From CAZQFV01 sp964592645 (lineage in GTDB: Bacteria; Chloroflexota; Chloroflexia; DTKN01): 64,000 bases of DNA. A program made the position numbers and the translations under genes. Shown here one piece after another: positions 7,561-16,842 of this stretch (positions within the stretch are counted from its first letter, which is position 1; every line of letters begins with the position of its first letter). The notes beneath the pieces are model-generated. The model ran no database searches. It saw only the letters and a program-made list of their open reading frames with translations, and was not told the DNA's origin. The stretch lies in contig CAZQFV010000001.1 of assembly GCA_964592645.1 (NCBI GenBank), positions 124,001 through 188,000 on the forward strand. Direction: 5' to 3'.

Positions 7561-10449
7561 ATGCTGCCCAACCCGCTCGCTCGAACCCTGTACATGGCCC
7601 TGATCGTCGCCGTTGCCCTGGTCGCCCTGGCCATGAACTGGTCCGACCTGCGCTACCCCAACCTGCCGACCTTTCTGCTCTTCCTGGCGCTGGCCATTGC
7701 CGCCGAGTGGCAGGTCGTGCAACTGCCGAGTGGGGCCGTCATCGTCTACGGCATGGTGGTGGCCCTGCCGGCCGCCGTCCTCTTCACCCCCGCGGCCGGC
7801 GCGGCCCTGGGAGCCCTCGGGGCCCTGGTCATGCGCGTCATCCGCATGATCCGCCGCGAACGCACCCCCTCTGCCCTGGTGACAGCCTTCGCGGCCTCCC
7901 AGTTCTTCCTCTGCTACCTCCTCGCCGGGACCGTCTACCACACCCTGGTCCCCCCCACAGCCGGCTTCTGGCCCACCATCGGCGGGTACCTCCTGGCCCT
8001 GCTCGTCTTCAAGGCCGCGAACAGCCTGCTCGTCGACCAGGCCTACAACCGCCTGCGGGGGCTCTACAGCCGGCAGCGCTTCACCTCCACCCTGACCACG
8101 GAGTGGGCCATCCACCTGCTCACCGCGCCCCCGGCCCTGCTGATGATCCTCACCTACCCCACCTACGGGCTCTACGGCGTGGTCCTCTCCTTCGCCCCGG
8201 TGCTCATCGCCACCTACGCCATCCTCCGCTACGTCCAGGGCCACCGGCTGAACCAACTCCTCGAGCAGCGCGCCGAACAATTGGCCCAGATCCTCCAGGT
8301 CAGCGAGACGCTGCGCACCGACCTGGACCTGGAGCTCCTCCTATCGCGGATCGCCCAGGCCGTCCGCGACAGCCTGGGCTTCAACCTGGTCCTCCTCAGC
8401 CTCTACGACGAAGAGGAGCAGGCCTTCACCCGCCAGGCGTCGGCGGGCATCTCGGCCGAAGATTTCGCCCGCCTGCAGGCCCAGCGCGTCCCCCGCGACG
8501 GGATCATGCGCTTTGTCGACGAACGCTACCGCCTGGGCCGCTGCTACCTCGTCCCCCACGACACCGCCATCGATGGGCCGGACTACTCCTATACCCCCCC
8601 ACTCTCCCCACGCACCGGCCCCGAGGCCTGGCACCCCCGCGACCTGCTGCTCGTGCCGCTGATCGGCCGGCAGGGCGAACTCATCGGCGTCATCTCGGTG
8701 GACGACCCGGTCGACGGCCGGCGTCCCCAGCCCGAGGCGCTGCGGACCTTGGAGATCTTTGCCAACCAGGCCGCCCAGGCCATCGAAAACGCCCGCCTCT
8801 ACCGCGAGCTGCGCCAGCGGCTCCTCTCTCTGGAAGAAGCCAACCAACGCACCCAACAGGCCCAGGAGGAGCTGGCCCGCTACAGCCACAGCCTGGAGGA
8901 TATGGTCGCCCGGCGCACCCGGGAGCTCCAGGAGCGCTCCGAGCAACTGGAGCAGGCCCTGGAAAAGGTGAGGGAAGCCGACCGCCTGAAGAGCGAGTTC
9001 CTGGCCAATATGAGCCACGAGCTGCGGACCCCGCTGAACTCGATCATCGGCTTCTCCCGCGTCATCCTCAACGGCATCGACGGCCCGATCACCGACCTAC
9101 AGCGCACCGACCTGACGGCCATCCACAACAGCGGCGTGCACCTGCTGGGGCTGATCAACGACATCCTCGACCTCTCCAAGATCGAGGCCGGCCGCATGGA
9201 GCTGCGCAAGGAGTCGGTGGACCTGGCCCCGGTGGTCAAGGGCGTCCTCGATACCTGTACCCCCCTGGTGCAGGGCAAGCCGGTGGAGATGATCGACCAG
9301 GTCTCGGCCGATATCCCTCCCGTCTATGCCGACCCGACCCGCGTGCGCCAGGTCGTCCTCAACCTGGTCAGCAACGCCATCAAGTACACCGACCGCGGCG
9401 CCATCACCGTCAGCGCGCACCTGCAAGGCGACGAAGTCATCGTCGGCATCCGCGACACCGGCATCGGCATCCAGCCCCAGGACCTGAACAAGGTGTTCGA
9501 ACCGTTCCGCCAGGTGGGCCGGGCGGTGGAACGGCGGGCCGCGGGGACCGGGTTAGGGCTGGCCATCAGCCGGCGCTTTGTGGAGATGCACGGTGGGCAC
9601 ATCTGGGTGGAAAGCGAACCCGGCCAGGGCTCGACCTTTTCCTTCACCCTGCCCATCATGGCCTCTGCCCGGCCGGCCGCCACGCCGGAGCGCGCAGAAC
9701 AGCCCGCCGCCCACCCGGCCAGCCGTACCGTCCTGGTCGTCGACGACGATCCCGATGTCATCTCCCTCTTCCGCCGCTACCTGGAGGAGCAGGGCTACCA
9801 GATCATCGGCGCCACCGACGCCGTCGAGGCCCTGCGCGTGGCCTGGGAGCAGCACCCCTACGCCATCACCCTGGACATCAATATGCCGGAGGAAGACGGC
9901 TGGACCGTCTTGCGCGCCCTGAAGGAGGACAAAGCCACCCGCGACATCCCGGTCATCATCTGCTCGGTCGTCCAGGATGAAGACACCGGTTTCAGCCTGG
10001 GCGCCGCCGATTACCTGACCAAGCCCATCCGCCAGGAAGACCTCCTGGCGGCCCTGGAACGCCTGCGCCGGCCGGTTCGCCAGATCCTGGTCATCGACGA
10101 CGACCCGGCCGTGCTCTCCTCGCTGACCTCCATCTTGCAGGAAACCGGCCGCTACCAGGTCACCGCCGCCGCCAGCGGCGAAGAGGGGCTGCGGGCCGTC
10201 CAGCAGGCCCTGCCCGACCTGATCGTCCTGGACCTGCTGCTGCCCGGCATCGACGGCTTCCAGGTCCTGGCCCAGCTCAAGGGCGAAGTCCGGACCCGCG
10301 CCATCCCTATCGTCGTCATCACCGCCAAGGAGCTGACCGCGGCCGAGGAAGCTCTCCTCAAGGGGCAGATGGATGCCCTCCTGCACAAGGGCGTCTTTCG
10401 CACCGAGGACCTCCTGGCCGACATCGCCCGGGTGCTCCGGGAATCGTAG
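7561..10449 (+). CDS. Hybrid sensor histidine kinase with GAF and two receiver domains
   Basis: A 962-residue membrane signalling protein. Residues 1-~225 hold six to eight hydrophobic segments (a membrane sensor, not assignable). A GAF-type domain spans ~255-415 (LLVPLIGRQGELIGVISV), followed by a coiled coil (~420-475). The HisKA domain has its phospho-acceptor His near residue 486 (MSHELRTPLNSIIGFS), and the ATPase domain follows (DTGIGI, GTGLGLAISRRF). Two receivers follow, with acceptor Asp near 772 (LDINMPEEDGW) and 891 (LDLLLPGIDGF). The second receiver ends the protein, with no DNA-binding domain, so output goes through partner proteins. It lies 46 bp before a protein of unknown function. 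Confidence 0.92.
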   Translation: MLPNPLARTLYMALIVAVALVALAMNWSDLRYPNLPTFLLFLALAIAAEWQVVQLPSGAVIVYGMVVALPAAVLFTPAAGAALGALGALVMRVIRMIRRERTPSALVTAFAASQFFLCYLLAGTVYHTLVPPTAGFWPTIGGYLLALLVFKAANSLLVDQAYNRLRGLYSRQRFTSTLTTEWAIHLLTAPPALLMILTYPTYGLYGVVLSFAPVLIATYAILRYVQGHRLNQLLEQRAEQLAQILQVSETLRTDLDLELLLSRIAQAVRDSLGFNLVLLSLYDEEEQAFTRQASAGISAEDFARLQAQRVPRDGIMRFVDERYRLGRCYLVPHDTAIDGPDYSYTPPLSPRTGPEAWHPRDLLLVPLIGRQGELIGVISVDDPVDGRRPQPEALRTLEIFANQAAQAIENARLYRELRQRLLSLEEANQRTQQAQEELARYSHSLEDMVARRTRELQERSEQLEQALEKVREADRLKSEFLANMSHELRTPLNSIIGFSRVILNGIDGPITDLQRTDLTAIHNSGVHLLGLINDILDLSKIEAGRMELRKESVDLAPVVKGVLDTCTPLVQGKPVEMIDQVSADIPPVYADPTRVRQVVLNLVSNAIKYTDRGAITVSAHLQGDEVIVGIRDTGIGIQPQDLNKVFEPFRQVGRAVERRAAGTGLGLAISRRFVEMHGGHIWVESEPGQGSTFSFTLPIMASARPAATPERAEQPAAHPASRTVLVVDDDPDVISLFRRYLEEQGYQIIGATDAVEALRVAWEQHPYAITLDINMPEEDGWTVLRALKEDKATRDIPVIICSVVQDEDTGFSLGAADYLTKPIRQEDLLAALERLRRPVRQILVIDDDPAVLSSLTSILQETGRYQVTAAASGEEGLRAVQQALPDLIVLDLLLPGIDGFQVLAQLKGEVRTRAIPIVVITAKELTAAEEALLKGQMDALLHKGVFRTEDLLADIARVLRES

Positions 10450-10495
10450 GGCCGGCCCTGCGCGCCGCCGTCTTTCGATCAGTGCGAGGAAACCC

Positions 10496-11383
10496 ATGCC
10501 CGAATCCGAACCCGAAGCGCTCTGGCGCACCATCCAGGAGTTTGTCCGCGCCCTGCAGCGCCGCGACCCCACCGTTCGCCGCTGGCTCGCCCCGCACAGC
10601 GAGGCCGAGTTGCTCCTGGACATCTATGGCGAAGAGGCCCTGCTCATCCTGCTCAAAGACTACCTGGATAAGGAATCGTTCATCTTTCTGCGCACGGCGG
10701 CCCTGCCGAAAGACGGGGGGCCGGCCCGCCTGGCCGAGATCGCCTGGGTCGATCCCGGCGCTTCTCCTCCGACCCGCCAAGACCGCGTCACCTTGCAGTT
10801 GCGCCAGGTGCGCCGCCGCTGGTTGGTGGAAGACCTCTGGCCGGCACCGCTGGATGCGCCCCTGACGGTAGACCAGGCCCGTGCGGCCTGGACCGAACAC
10901 GAGGACCGCGCCGAACCGGCGGCCATCTTCCTGGCCGGGGCATCGACGATCCCCCCGGAGGGCTGCGGAGAGCTGGACGACGTCGAGACGCTCCTTGTCC
11001 TGGGCATGGACGCCCACGGGTTCAGCCCGCGGGAAGTGGTCCGCGCCGTCCGCCTGTGGCGGGACCTCTGCCGCGATGGCCGCCCGGCCTACCGCCGGCC
11101 GGCCATCCTGGCCGCCGCCGTGGAGCATGCCTTCTGCCTGCTCGGCTCCTACTACGGCGCTTCGCTCCGGCGGACCGCGGCCTACTACGGGGTCCGGCCC
11201 GGCGGCGTGGGCCGGCACCTGGCCCAGATCCGCGAACGCCTGGGGCTGGTCTGCTTCGATCCACGCTACTCGGCCTTCGAACCGCCGGCCGAGCTGCTGC
11301 AGCGCTGGCGCGACCAAGGGCTGGGGGGCGCACCGCCACTGCGCCCCATCTCCGACGAGTCCTGCCGTCGCCAACAGCCCTGA
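10496..11383 (+). CDS. Conserved protein of unknown function with C-terminal HTH-like segment
   Basis: A 295-residue soluble protein that I do not recognise as a whole. The N-terminal ~150 residues are acidic and mixed alpha/beta, with no known motif. The C-terminal part (AAVEHAFCLLGSYYGASLRR then TAAYYGVRPGGVGRHLAQI) looks like a short helical domain ending in a helix-turn-helix, as in small YGVS-type HTH modules. A ribosome site GAGGAAA precedes ATG 10496. It sits between a histidine kinase and a DUF92 gene and could be a partner of the kinase, but that is speculation. Confidence 0.6.
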   Translation: MPESEPEALWRTIQEFVRALQRRDPTVRRWLAPHSEAELLLDIYGEEALLILLKDYLDKESFIFLRTAALPKDGGPARLAEIAWVDPGASPPTRQDRVTLQLRQVRRRWLVEDLWPAPLDAPLTVDQARAAWTEHEDRAEPAAIFLAGASTIPPEGCGELDDVETLLVLGMDAHGFSPREVVRAVRLWRDLCRDGRPAYRRPAILAAAVEHAFCLLGSYYGASLRRTAAYYGVRPGGVGRHLAQIRERLGLVCFDPRYSAFEPPAELLQRWRDQGLGGAPPLRPISDESCRRQQP

Positions 11384-11393
11384 GGGGTGCGCT

Positions 11394-12230
11394 ATGGCCG
11401 TCCCCGCGCGCACGCTCCTGGGCCTGCTCTTCAGCCTGCTCGTGGCCATGGCCGCCTACCGCGCCCACAGCCTCTCGTCCAGCGGTGTGCTGGGCGCCGT
11501 GCTCACCGGCACGATTACCTTGGGGCTGGGCGGCTGGTCCTGGGGCCTGGCGCTGATCGCCTTCTTCGTCTCCTCCAGCCTGCTGACCCGCTGGCGTAGG
11601 GAGCGCAAGGCCGCCCTAGAGGGGCTCTCCGCCAAGGGTGGACAGCGCGACCTGGGCCAGGCCCTGGCCAACGGCGGGCTGGCCGCCCTGCTGGCCGCGC
11701 TCGCCGCCCTGTGGCCCCACCCGGCCTGGGCGGCGGCCTTTGCCGGGGCCCTCGCCGCCGCCACCGCCGACACCTGGGCCACCGAGGTCGGCACCCTCAG
11801 CCCCAGCCCCCCGCGCCGCATCACCACCGGCCGGCCGGTCCCCCCCGGCACCTCCGGCGGCGTCACCCTCCTGGGCCTCCTGGCCGCCGCCGCCGGGGCC
11901 CTCTTCCTGGGCGCCTCCTTCTACCTGCTGGCCCTGCTCGAGTGCCGCTGGCTGAACTGGCCCTGCGCCCCCTCTGCCGCCCGATGGACGACCGTCCCCC
12001 TGGCCTTGGCCGGGGGGCTGGCCGGCAGCCTGGCCGACAGCCTGCTCGGGGACACCTGGCAGGGTGTCTACCACTGCCCGCGCTGCGGCCGCCAGACCGA
12101 GCGCCGCGCCCACTGCGGCGGCCCCACCATGCCGCTGCGCGGCCGGCCCTGGCTGACCAACGACGGCGTCAACTTCCTGGCCACCCTGATCGGCGCGGCC
12201 GTGGCCGGGGGATTGACATTCGTATGCTGA
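11394..12230 (+). CDS. DUF92 family membrane protein
   Basis: A 278-residue polytopic membrane protein of the DUF92 (TIGR00297) family, which includes plant VTE6 phytyl-phosphate kinase. The family core is present: SSSGVLGAVLTGTITLGLGG near the start, the loop ATADTWATEVG, then SGGVTLLGLLAAAAGALF and GSLADSLLGDTWQG. A CxxC pair (CPRCGRQTERRAHC) lies before the last helix. A CTP-dependent prenyl or phytyl phosphate kinase role is plausible but unproven for bacterial members. The start 10 bp after the previous stop suggests one transcript. Confidence 0.85.
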   Translation: MAVPARTLLGLLFSLLVAMAAYRAHSLSSSGVLGAVLTGTITLGLGGWSWGLALIAFFVSSSLLTRWRRERKAALEGLSAKGGQRDLGQALANGGLAALLAALAALWPHPAWAAAFAGALAAATADTWATEVGTLSPSPPRRITTGRPVPPGTSGGVTLLGLLAAAAGALFLGASFYLLALLECRWLNWPCAPSAARWTTVPLALAGGLAGSLADSLLGDTWQGVYHCPRCGRQTERRAHCGGPTMPLRGRPWLTNDGVNFLATLIGAAVAGGLTFVC

Positions 12231-12241
12231 CGTCGTACCAT
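12213..12241 (+). promoter_or_regulatory. Promoter inside the end of the DUF92 gene
   Basis: TTGACA (12213-12218), 17 bp and TACCAT (12236-12241) lie across the DUF92 stop codon, 34 bp before the antitoxin-like gene, which therefore has its own promoter. Confidence 0.65.
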
Positions 12242-12275
12242 ATGTTGGCCACCAGATCACGTGAGGAGGAACCTG

Positions 12276-12545
12276 ATGGTCCGCATCCAGGTCCGGCTGA
12301 CGGAGGAGCAGACCCCCACGCTGCGGGAGATAGCCGCTGCGGAAGGCCTCCCCCTGGACGAGGTGATCCGCCGCAGCGTGGAGGCCATGATCCGCAGTCG
12401 CCACGGCATCTCGCCGGCAGAGCGCCGCCGGCGAGCACTGGCCTTGGTGGGGAGATTTCACTCCGGCGTACCCGACCTGCCTGCCCGCCACGACGACTAT
12501 TTCGCCGAGGCCTGCAAAGATAGCGACGACGAGGATGAGCCATGA
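12276..12545 (+). CDS. Ribbon-helix-helix antitoxin-like protein (orphan)
   Basis: An 89-residue protein with an N-terminal ribbon-helix-helix (MVRIQVRLTEEQ, then LREIAAAEGLPLDEVIRRSV). Its C-terminal toxin-binding-type tail reads GRFHSG, then DLPARHDDYFAEA, the pattern seen in VapB-like antitoxins. The ATG at 12276 has AGGAGG seven bases upstream, better than an in-frame start at 12261. Its stop overlaps the start of the ureohydrolase (ATGA-type overlap) in exactly the place where a PIN-domain toxin gene normally begins, yet no toxin is present. Confidence 0.75.
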   Translation: MVRIQVRLTEEQTPTLREIAAAEGLPLDEVIRRSVEAMIRSRHGISPAERRRRALALVGRFHSGVPDLPARHDDYFAEACKDSDDEDEP

Positions 12546-13513
12546 GCCTCTTTGGCGATACATCGACTCTATGGATGGGGCTGCACGACCCCACCCTGGC
12601 CCTGTCCGAACTCGACGTCGGCATCCTCGGCGTCCCCTACGACGGCTCCGTCTCCCACCGCGCCGGGGCGGCCCAGGCCCCCTCGCGGCTGCGCGAGCTC
12701 TCCCGCCACGCCCGCCCCCAGGCCGAGAACCTGGTCTCCCTGCGCGGCCTGCGCCTGCGCGACCTGGGCGACGTCCCGGTGCAGCAGGACGATCCCTGGG
12801 CCACCCGACAGGCCATCATCGAGGCCGTCCGGCCCCTGGCTGCCGCCGGCGCCGTCCCCCTGGCGCTCGGCGGGGACCACAGCATCACCGCTGCCGTCGT
12901 CGCCGCCCTCCCCGCGCCGGCCGGCCTGGGCATCGTCTGGCTCGACAGCCACCCCGACCTGATGGACCGCTACCGCGGGCCGCAAGGGCGGGCTGCAAGT
13001 CCCTGGAACCACGCCTGCCCCCTGCGCCGCATCTGCGAGCTGCCCACCGTACACCCGGAGAACGTCCTCCTCATCGGCCTGCGCGACTATATCCCCGAGG
13101 AGATCGCCTACCTCCGTGCCCAGGGCATCGAGGTCCTCTCCGCCCGCGACCTGGGCCGGCTCTCCCCGGCCGCCGTCGTGGAGCGCATCGGGGCCAAGTT
13201 CGCCCAGGTCCCGGCCGTGTACATCAGCGTCGACATCGACGTGCTGGACCCTGCCTACGCCCCGGGAACCGGCGTGCCCATCCCCGGCGGCATCTCCACC
13301 CGCTACCTGTACGACCTCTTCCTGGAGCTCTTCGACCGGGAGCGGAACGCCCAGGCCGCCGGGGGGCGCTTCCTGCGGCTGGCCGGCCTCGACCTGGTGG
13401 AGATCGCCCCCCCGCTCGACGTGGGCGATGCCACCTCCCAGGCGGGGCTGGGGCTGCTCACGGCGATGCTGGCCTATGTGGCGCTGCAGGCCGGAAGGTG
13501 CGCCTATGTCTGA
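12542..13513 (+). CDS. Arginase/agmatinase family ureohydrolase
   Basis: A 323-residue binuclear manganese ureohydrolase. The metal and active-site motifs are GGDHSITAA, WLDSHPDLMD (the DxHxD motif), SVDIDVLDPAYAPGTG and LVEIAPPLD. Such enzymes release urea from agmatine, arginine or related guanidino compounds. The pattern fits agmatinase-like members best, but the substrate cannot be fixed from motifs. It overlaps the upstream antitoxin-like gene by 4 nt and the downstream DUF512 gene by 8 nt. Confidence 0.9.
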   Translation: MSLFGDTSTLWMGLHDPTLALSELDVGILGVPYDGSVSHRAGAAQAPSRLRELSRHARPQAENLVSLRGLRLRDLGDVPVQQDDPWATRQAIIEAVRPLAAAGAVPLALGGDHSITAAVVAALPAPAGLGIVWLDSHPDLMDRYRGPQGRAASPWNHACPLRRICELPTVHPENVLLIGLRDYIPEEIAYLRAQGIEVLSARDLGRLSPAAVVERIGAKFAQVPAVYISVDIDVLDPAYAPGTGVPIPGGISTRYLYDLFLELFDRERNAQAAGGRFLRLAGLDLVEIAPPLDVGDATSQAGLGLLTAMLAYVALQAGRCAYV

Positions 13514-14855
13514 AATGGGCGGAGAAATCGTTGCCGTAAGCGGAATCGCCCAGGCCGCCGGCCTGCGCCCCGGCGACCGCCTGCTGGCGGCAAACGGCCA
13601 CCCCCTGCGCGACCTGATCGACTTTCGCTTCTATGCCGACGGCCCGGCGGCCTCCCTGCGCCTGCGCCGCGGCACGGAGGAAAAGGTCGTCCGCCTGCGC
13701 CGGCCGGCCGGCGTCCCCTGGGGCATCGAGTTCGCCGAGCCGCTCTTCGACGGCGTCCGCCGCTGCACCAACCGCTGCTGCTTCTGCTTCCTGGACCAGC
13801 TCCCCCCCGGCTGGCGGCGCACCCTCTACCTGCGCGACGACGACTTCCGCCTCTCCTTCCTCTACGGCAACTTTGTCACCCTCACCAACCTGCAGGAAGA
13901 AGACTGGGCCCGCCTGGAGGAACAGCGCCTGAGCCCGCTGCACGTCTCCGTCCACGCCACCGCGCCGGACCTGCGCCGCCGCCTCCTGGGCCGGAGGAAC
14001 CTCCCCGACATCCGCGAGCAACTGGCGCGCCTGGGCCGCCTGGGCATCGCCGTTCACACCCAGGTCGTGCTCTGCCCGGGGATCAACGACGGCCCGCACC
14101 TGGAGCGGACCCTGGCCGACCTGGCCGCTCTGGCCCCCACCGTGCGCTCCGTGGGGCTGGTCCCCGTGGGGCTGACACGCTTCCGCCGCCCGCCGCCGGC
14201 CGGCCTGGAGGGGGTCGAGCCCGCCCTGCGCCCCTACACGCCGGAAGAGGCCCGCGAGTTGCTGTCCTGGGCGCGCCCCCGCCAGCGCGCCCTGCGGCGC
14301 GCGCTCGGCCGCGGCTTCCTCTACCCGGCCGATGAGTTCTACCTCCTGGCCGGCCGGTCCTTGCCCTCTGCCCGCCTCTACGACGGCTTCCCCCAACTGG
14401 AGAACGGCATCGGCCTGGCCCGGCTCCTGCTGGACGACTGGGCGCGGGCCCGCCGGCGGCTACGGACACGCTCCCCGGCAGGGAGGAGAGGAAAGGCCAA
14501 CAGCCGCGTCACCCTGGCCAGCGGCACCCTGGCCGCGCCCCTGCTGCGGCCCATGGCCCACGAGCTGCAGGCCCTCGCCCCGGGACTGGAGGTCGAGGTC
14601 CTCGCCGTGGAGAATATCACCTTTGGCCCCAGCGTCACCGTGGCCGGACTGCTGACCGGGGAAGCGCTGCGCGCCGCGCTGCGGCCGGCCCGCGGCGAGC
14701 TGCTCTTCCTGCCCCAGGTGGCCTTCGACGCCCAGGGCCGCACCCTCGACGACATCACGGTGGACACGCTGGCGCGGGAGCTGGGCCGGCCGATCGTCCT
14801 GGTGGAGCGCATGGGCCAGGTGCTGCGGGCGCTGCAAAACCCCGGGCCCGCCTGA
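13506..14855 (+). CDS. DUF512 family PDZ-radical SAM-type protein
   Basis: A 449-residue protein of the DUF512 family. It has an N-terminal PDZ-like domain (GIAQAAGLRPGDRLLAANG), then the cysteine motif CTNRCCFCFLDQLPPGWR (CxxxCxxC) for a [4Fe-4S] cluster, the family stretch LRDDDFRLSFLYGNFVTLTN, and the C-terminal DUF512 domain (ITFGPSVTVAGLLTG, DDITVDTL). The family is widespread in Firmicutes, Cyanobacteria and Chloroflexi; its function is unknown. The start at 13506 lies inside the end of the ureohydrolase gene, so translation is probably coupled. A strong hairpin follows. Confidence 0.9.
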   Translation: MSEMGGEIVAVSGIAQAAGLRPGDRLLAANGHPLRDLIDFRFYADGPAASLRLRRGTEEKVVRLRRPAGVPWGIEFAEPLFDGVRRCTNRCCFCFLDQLPPGWRRTLYLRDDDFRLSFLYGNFVTLTNLQEEDWARLEEQRLSPLHVSVHATAPDLRRRLLGRRNLPDIREQLARLGRLGIAVHTQVVLCPGINDGPHLERTLADLAALAPTVRSVGLVPVGLTRFRRPPPAGLEGVEPALRPYTPEEARELLSWARPRQRALRRALGRGFLYPADEFYLLAGRSLPSARLYDGFPQLENGIGLARLLLDDWARARRRLRTRSPAGRRGKANSRVTLASGTLAAPLLRPMAHELQALAPGLEVEVLAVENITFGPSVTVAGLLTGEALRAALRPARGELLFLPQVAFDAQGRTLDDITVDTLARELGRPIVLVERMGQVLRALQNPGPA

Positions 14856-14861
14856 CAAAAA

Positions 14862-14893
14862 CTCCCCCCCGCAGCCTGGGCTGCGGGGGGGAG
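14862..14893. terminator. Bidirectional intrinsic terminator
   Basis: A perfect 15-bp inverted repeat (arms 14862-14876 and 14879-14893) lies between two convergent genes. On the minus strand it is followed by TTTTTG, so it is a canonical terminator for the SIMPL gene. On the plus strand it lacks a T tract. Confidence 0.8.
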
Positions 14894-14910
14894 GAATCGC
14901 TATTCCGGCA

Positions 14911-15696
14911 CTATGGCAGTTCGTACACCACCACTACGCTGATGCTGACCGAGAACGACCCGGCCGGCAGCGGCACGGCCACCGCCCCCATCACCCCGCC
15001 CTTGGCATCGTAGTAGGTGGACGTCGGGACATAGCCGCCCGACTCGCTCACCGAGACGACCTTGCCCAGCGTGATGCCGAGCGCGCCGGCCATCTCCTGC
15101 GCCCGCTTCTGGGCATCGGCGACGGCCTTCTGCCGGGCCTCGCTGGCCATTTTGTCGGCATCGGCCACGCTGAAGCTGACCTCCTGGACCGTGTTGGCCC
15201 CGGCCTCCACCGCCGCGGAAAGGATCGTCCCGACCTTGGCCAGGTCGCGCACGGTGGCCCGCACGGTGTGCATCAGGTGATACTCGACGACACCCGTCGG
15301 CTGGCCGGTCTGGGGGTCGTAGCGCTGCTCCACCCATAGGGAGTAGGACGAGGTGTGGATGTCTTCCTCGGCCACGCCGGCCGACCGGAGGGCCGCCAGG
15401 ATGCGCTCCATGCGCGCGCCGCCGTCGGCCGTCACCGTGGCGACGTTGTCCGCCTTCAGATCGACCCCCACAGTCAGGTAGGCGATGTCGGGCTGGGCCT
15501 CGACCGTGCCCGTGCCGACGACCGTCAGCCCGGGCGTGTAGCCGCCGTACACCGGCGGGACGACGCTGGCGTAGCGGGCGCCCCCCACGCCGCCGGCGAG
15601 GGTCCCGGTGGTGGATACCTCGGCCGTGGCGCCGCAGGCCCCCAACAGGGCCACGATTCCCAGAAGAACGACGATCACGAGATTCTTATTGCGCAT
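14911..15696 (-). CDS. SIMPL (DUF541) domain lipoprotein
   Basis: A 261-residue exported protein. The start at 15696 follows AAGGAGG on the minus strand; the in-frame extension upstream is translated from an AT-rich repeat. The signal peptide ends in a lipobox (LLGACGA). The SIMPL/DUF541 domain covers residues ~55-260 (GTGTVEAQPDIAYLTVGVDL, FSVADADKMASEARQKAVADA, AQEMAGALGI). The family is periplasmic or outer-surface, forms oligomers, and has been linked to oxidative-stress protection in some bacteria; its role here is unknown. It lies 93 bp downstream of another envelope lipoprotein on the same strand. Confidence 0.88.
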   Translation of the reverse strand: MRNKNLVIVVLLGIVALLGACGATAEVSTTGTLAGGVGGARYASVVPPVYGGYTPGLTVVGTGTVEAQPDIAYLTVGVDLKADNVATVTADGGARMERILAALRSAGVAEEDIHTSSYSLWVEQRYDPQTGQPTGVVEYHLMHTVRATVRDLAKVGTILSAAVEAGANTVQEVSFSVADADKMASEARQKAVADAQKRAQEMAGALGITLGKVVSVSESGGYVPTSTYYDAKGGVMGAVAVPLPAGSFSVSISVVVVYELP

Positions 15697-15710
15697 TGTA
15701 GGCCTCCTTG

Positions 15711-15730
15711 GTTTCATTTCGAATTTCGAC
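15711..15730 (-). repeat. AT-rich GAAATTCGAAAT-type repeat
   Basis: A 20-bp AT-rich segment (minus strand GTCGAAATTCGAAATGAAAC) lies directly before the ribosome site of the SIMPL gene. It resembles the longer copy at 21603-21637 and stands out against the GC-rich surroundings. Confidence 0.5.
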
Positions 15731-15789
15731 TCACACGTTCGCCGCAACCGGGCGGCACCTTCAGACGCTGTCGCCGCCCCATAGTTACG

Positions 15790-16707
15790 CTACTTCTCCC
15801 CGGCCTTTTTGCCCCGCCGCCGGCGGGCGAGCCAGACGATCAGCAGCACGGGGGCCGCCAGGATGAGCAAAACGGGCAGGATCGTGACGACAAGCCAGAT
15901 CAGGGCGTTCAGCATCCACTGCAAGATCGCCACCAGCGCCCGGCCGGCCCGGGAAAGCGTGCGCAGCGGGTTGTAGCCTTCCTCAATCACCGGCTGCGTG
16001 ATCTGGGGGTCGCGCGGGTAGAGCTCCACGGTGATCGTGGCCATGGCCGACATCTGCTCCAGGTACTGCATCTGGCCCTGGATCGTCTCGATTTGGCTGC
16101 GCACCTCGGTCAGGCGGTTGTAGATGTCCAGGATGGCCTGGGCCTTTTCTTGGGCGTTGCCCTCGCTGCGGCGGACCTCGCCGAGCAGGGCCAGCAGCTC
16201 CGTCTCGGTCGCCTCGAGCGCTTTGAGGCGCGCCTCCAGGTTGACGTACCGGTCGGTGACGTCTTCGCCCGTCATGGTCTCGGACTGCACCTTGCTGGCC
16301 AAGGCGCGCAGCGCGGCCATGGTCTCTTCGTAGCGCCCGGCCGGCACGCGCAGGGTGACGGTGGCGGCCAGGCGGTCGGTGGAGGTGCGGTAGGAGGAAG
16401 ACTGGACGATATAGCCCTCCATCCGGCCGACCAACTCGTTCACCAGGGGCAAAGCCTTTTCCACATCCTCGACAATGATGCTCATCTGGGCCGTACGGAT
16501 GACCATGCGCTGGATACCGCTGCCCTGGGCACCGGTATCTTTACCGGTATCTTTGGAGTCCGCTCCTTCTTCGGCCACGCTGGCCGACCGGCCGGGGGGT
16601 AACGCCGGCCTAAGTTCCCGGTCCGGCGTCGCGGCCGCGGCGCCGCAGGCCGCCAACAGGATGGCTAGGAGCGAGATTGCCAGCAGTGTGTACGTTCGGC
16701 GCTTCAT
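15790..16707 (-). CDS. DUF4349 domain lipoprotein
   Basis: A 305-residue membrane-anchored lipoprotein: signal peptide with lipobox LLAACG, a linker, then the DUF4349 domain (VIRTAQMSIIVEDVEKAL, VEGYIVQSSSY-like region, GEDVTDRYVNLEARL). A coiled coil follows (~170-225), then a C-terminal hydrophobic hairpin (~250-295) and a basic end. The family is common in Firmicutes and Chloroflexi; no function is established. A ribosome site AAGGAGG precedes the ATG. It is probably co-transcribed with the SIMPL gene. Confidence 0.88.
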   Translation of the reverse strand: MKRRTYTLLAISLLAILLAACGAAAATPDRELRPALPPGRSASVAEEGADSKDTGKDTGAQGSGIQRMVIRTAQMSIIVEDVEKALPLVNELVGRMEGYIVQSSSYRTSTDRLAATVTLRVPAGRYEETMAALRALASKVQSETMTGEDVTDRYVNLEARLKALEATETELLALLGEVRRSEGNAQEKAQAILDIYNRLTEVRSQIETIQGQMQYLEQMSAMATITVELYPRDPQITQPVIEEGYNPLRTLSRAGRALVAILQWMLNALIWLVVTILPVLLILAAPVLLIVWLARRRRGKKAGEK

Positions 16708-16739
16708 CTTTTACCTCCTTGCAGGTCTGTCGCTACCCC

Positions 16740-16768
16740 ATGTTGGTCCATCTGTCCTGTTTTGTCAA
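16740..16768 (-). promoter_or_regulatory. Probable promoter for the lipoprotein pair
   Basis: On the minus strand, TTGACA (16763-16768), 17 bp, then CAACAT (16740-16745), 33 bp before the DUF4349 start. The -35 is perfect and the -10 is weak. Confidence 0.45.
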
Positions 16769-16842
16769 GTGCAAAGCGCCGGTCAAGACGCCTTCCGGGG
16801 AAAAAGGTTTCGATCCCCCGAAAAACAGTACTTCTCTCCTAT

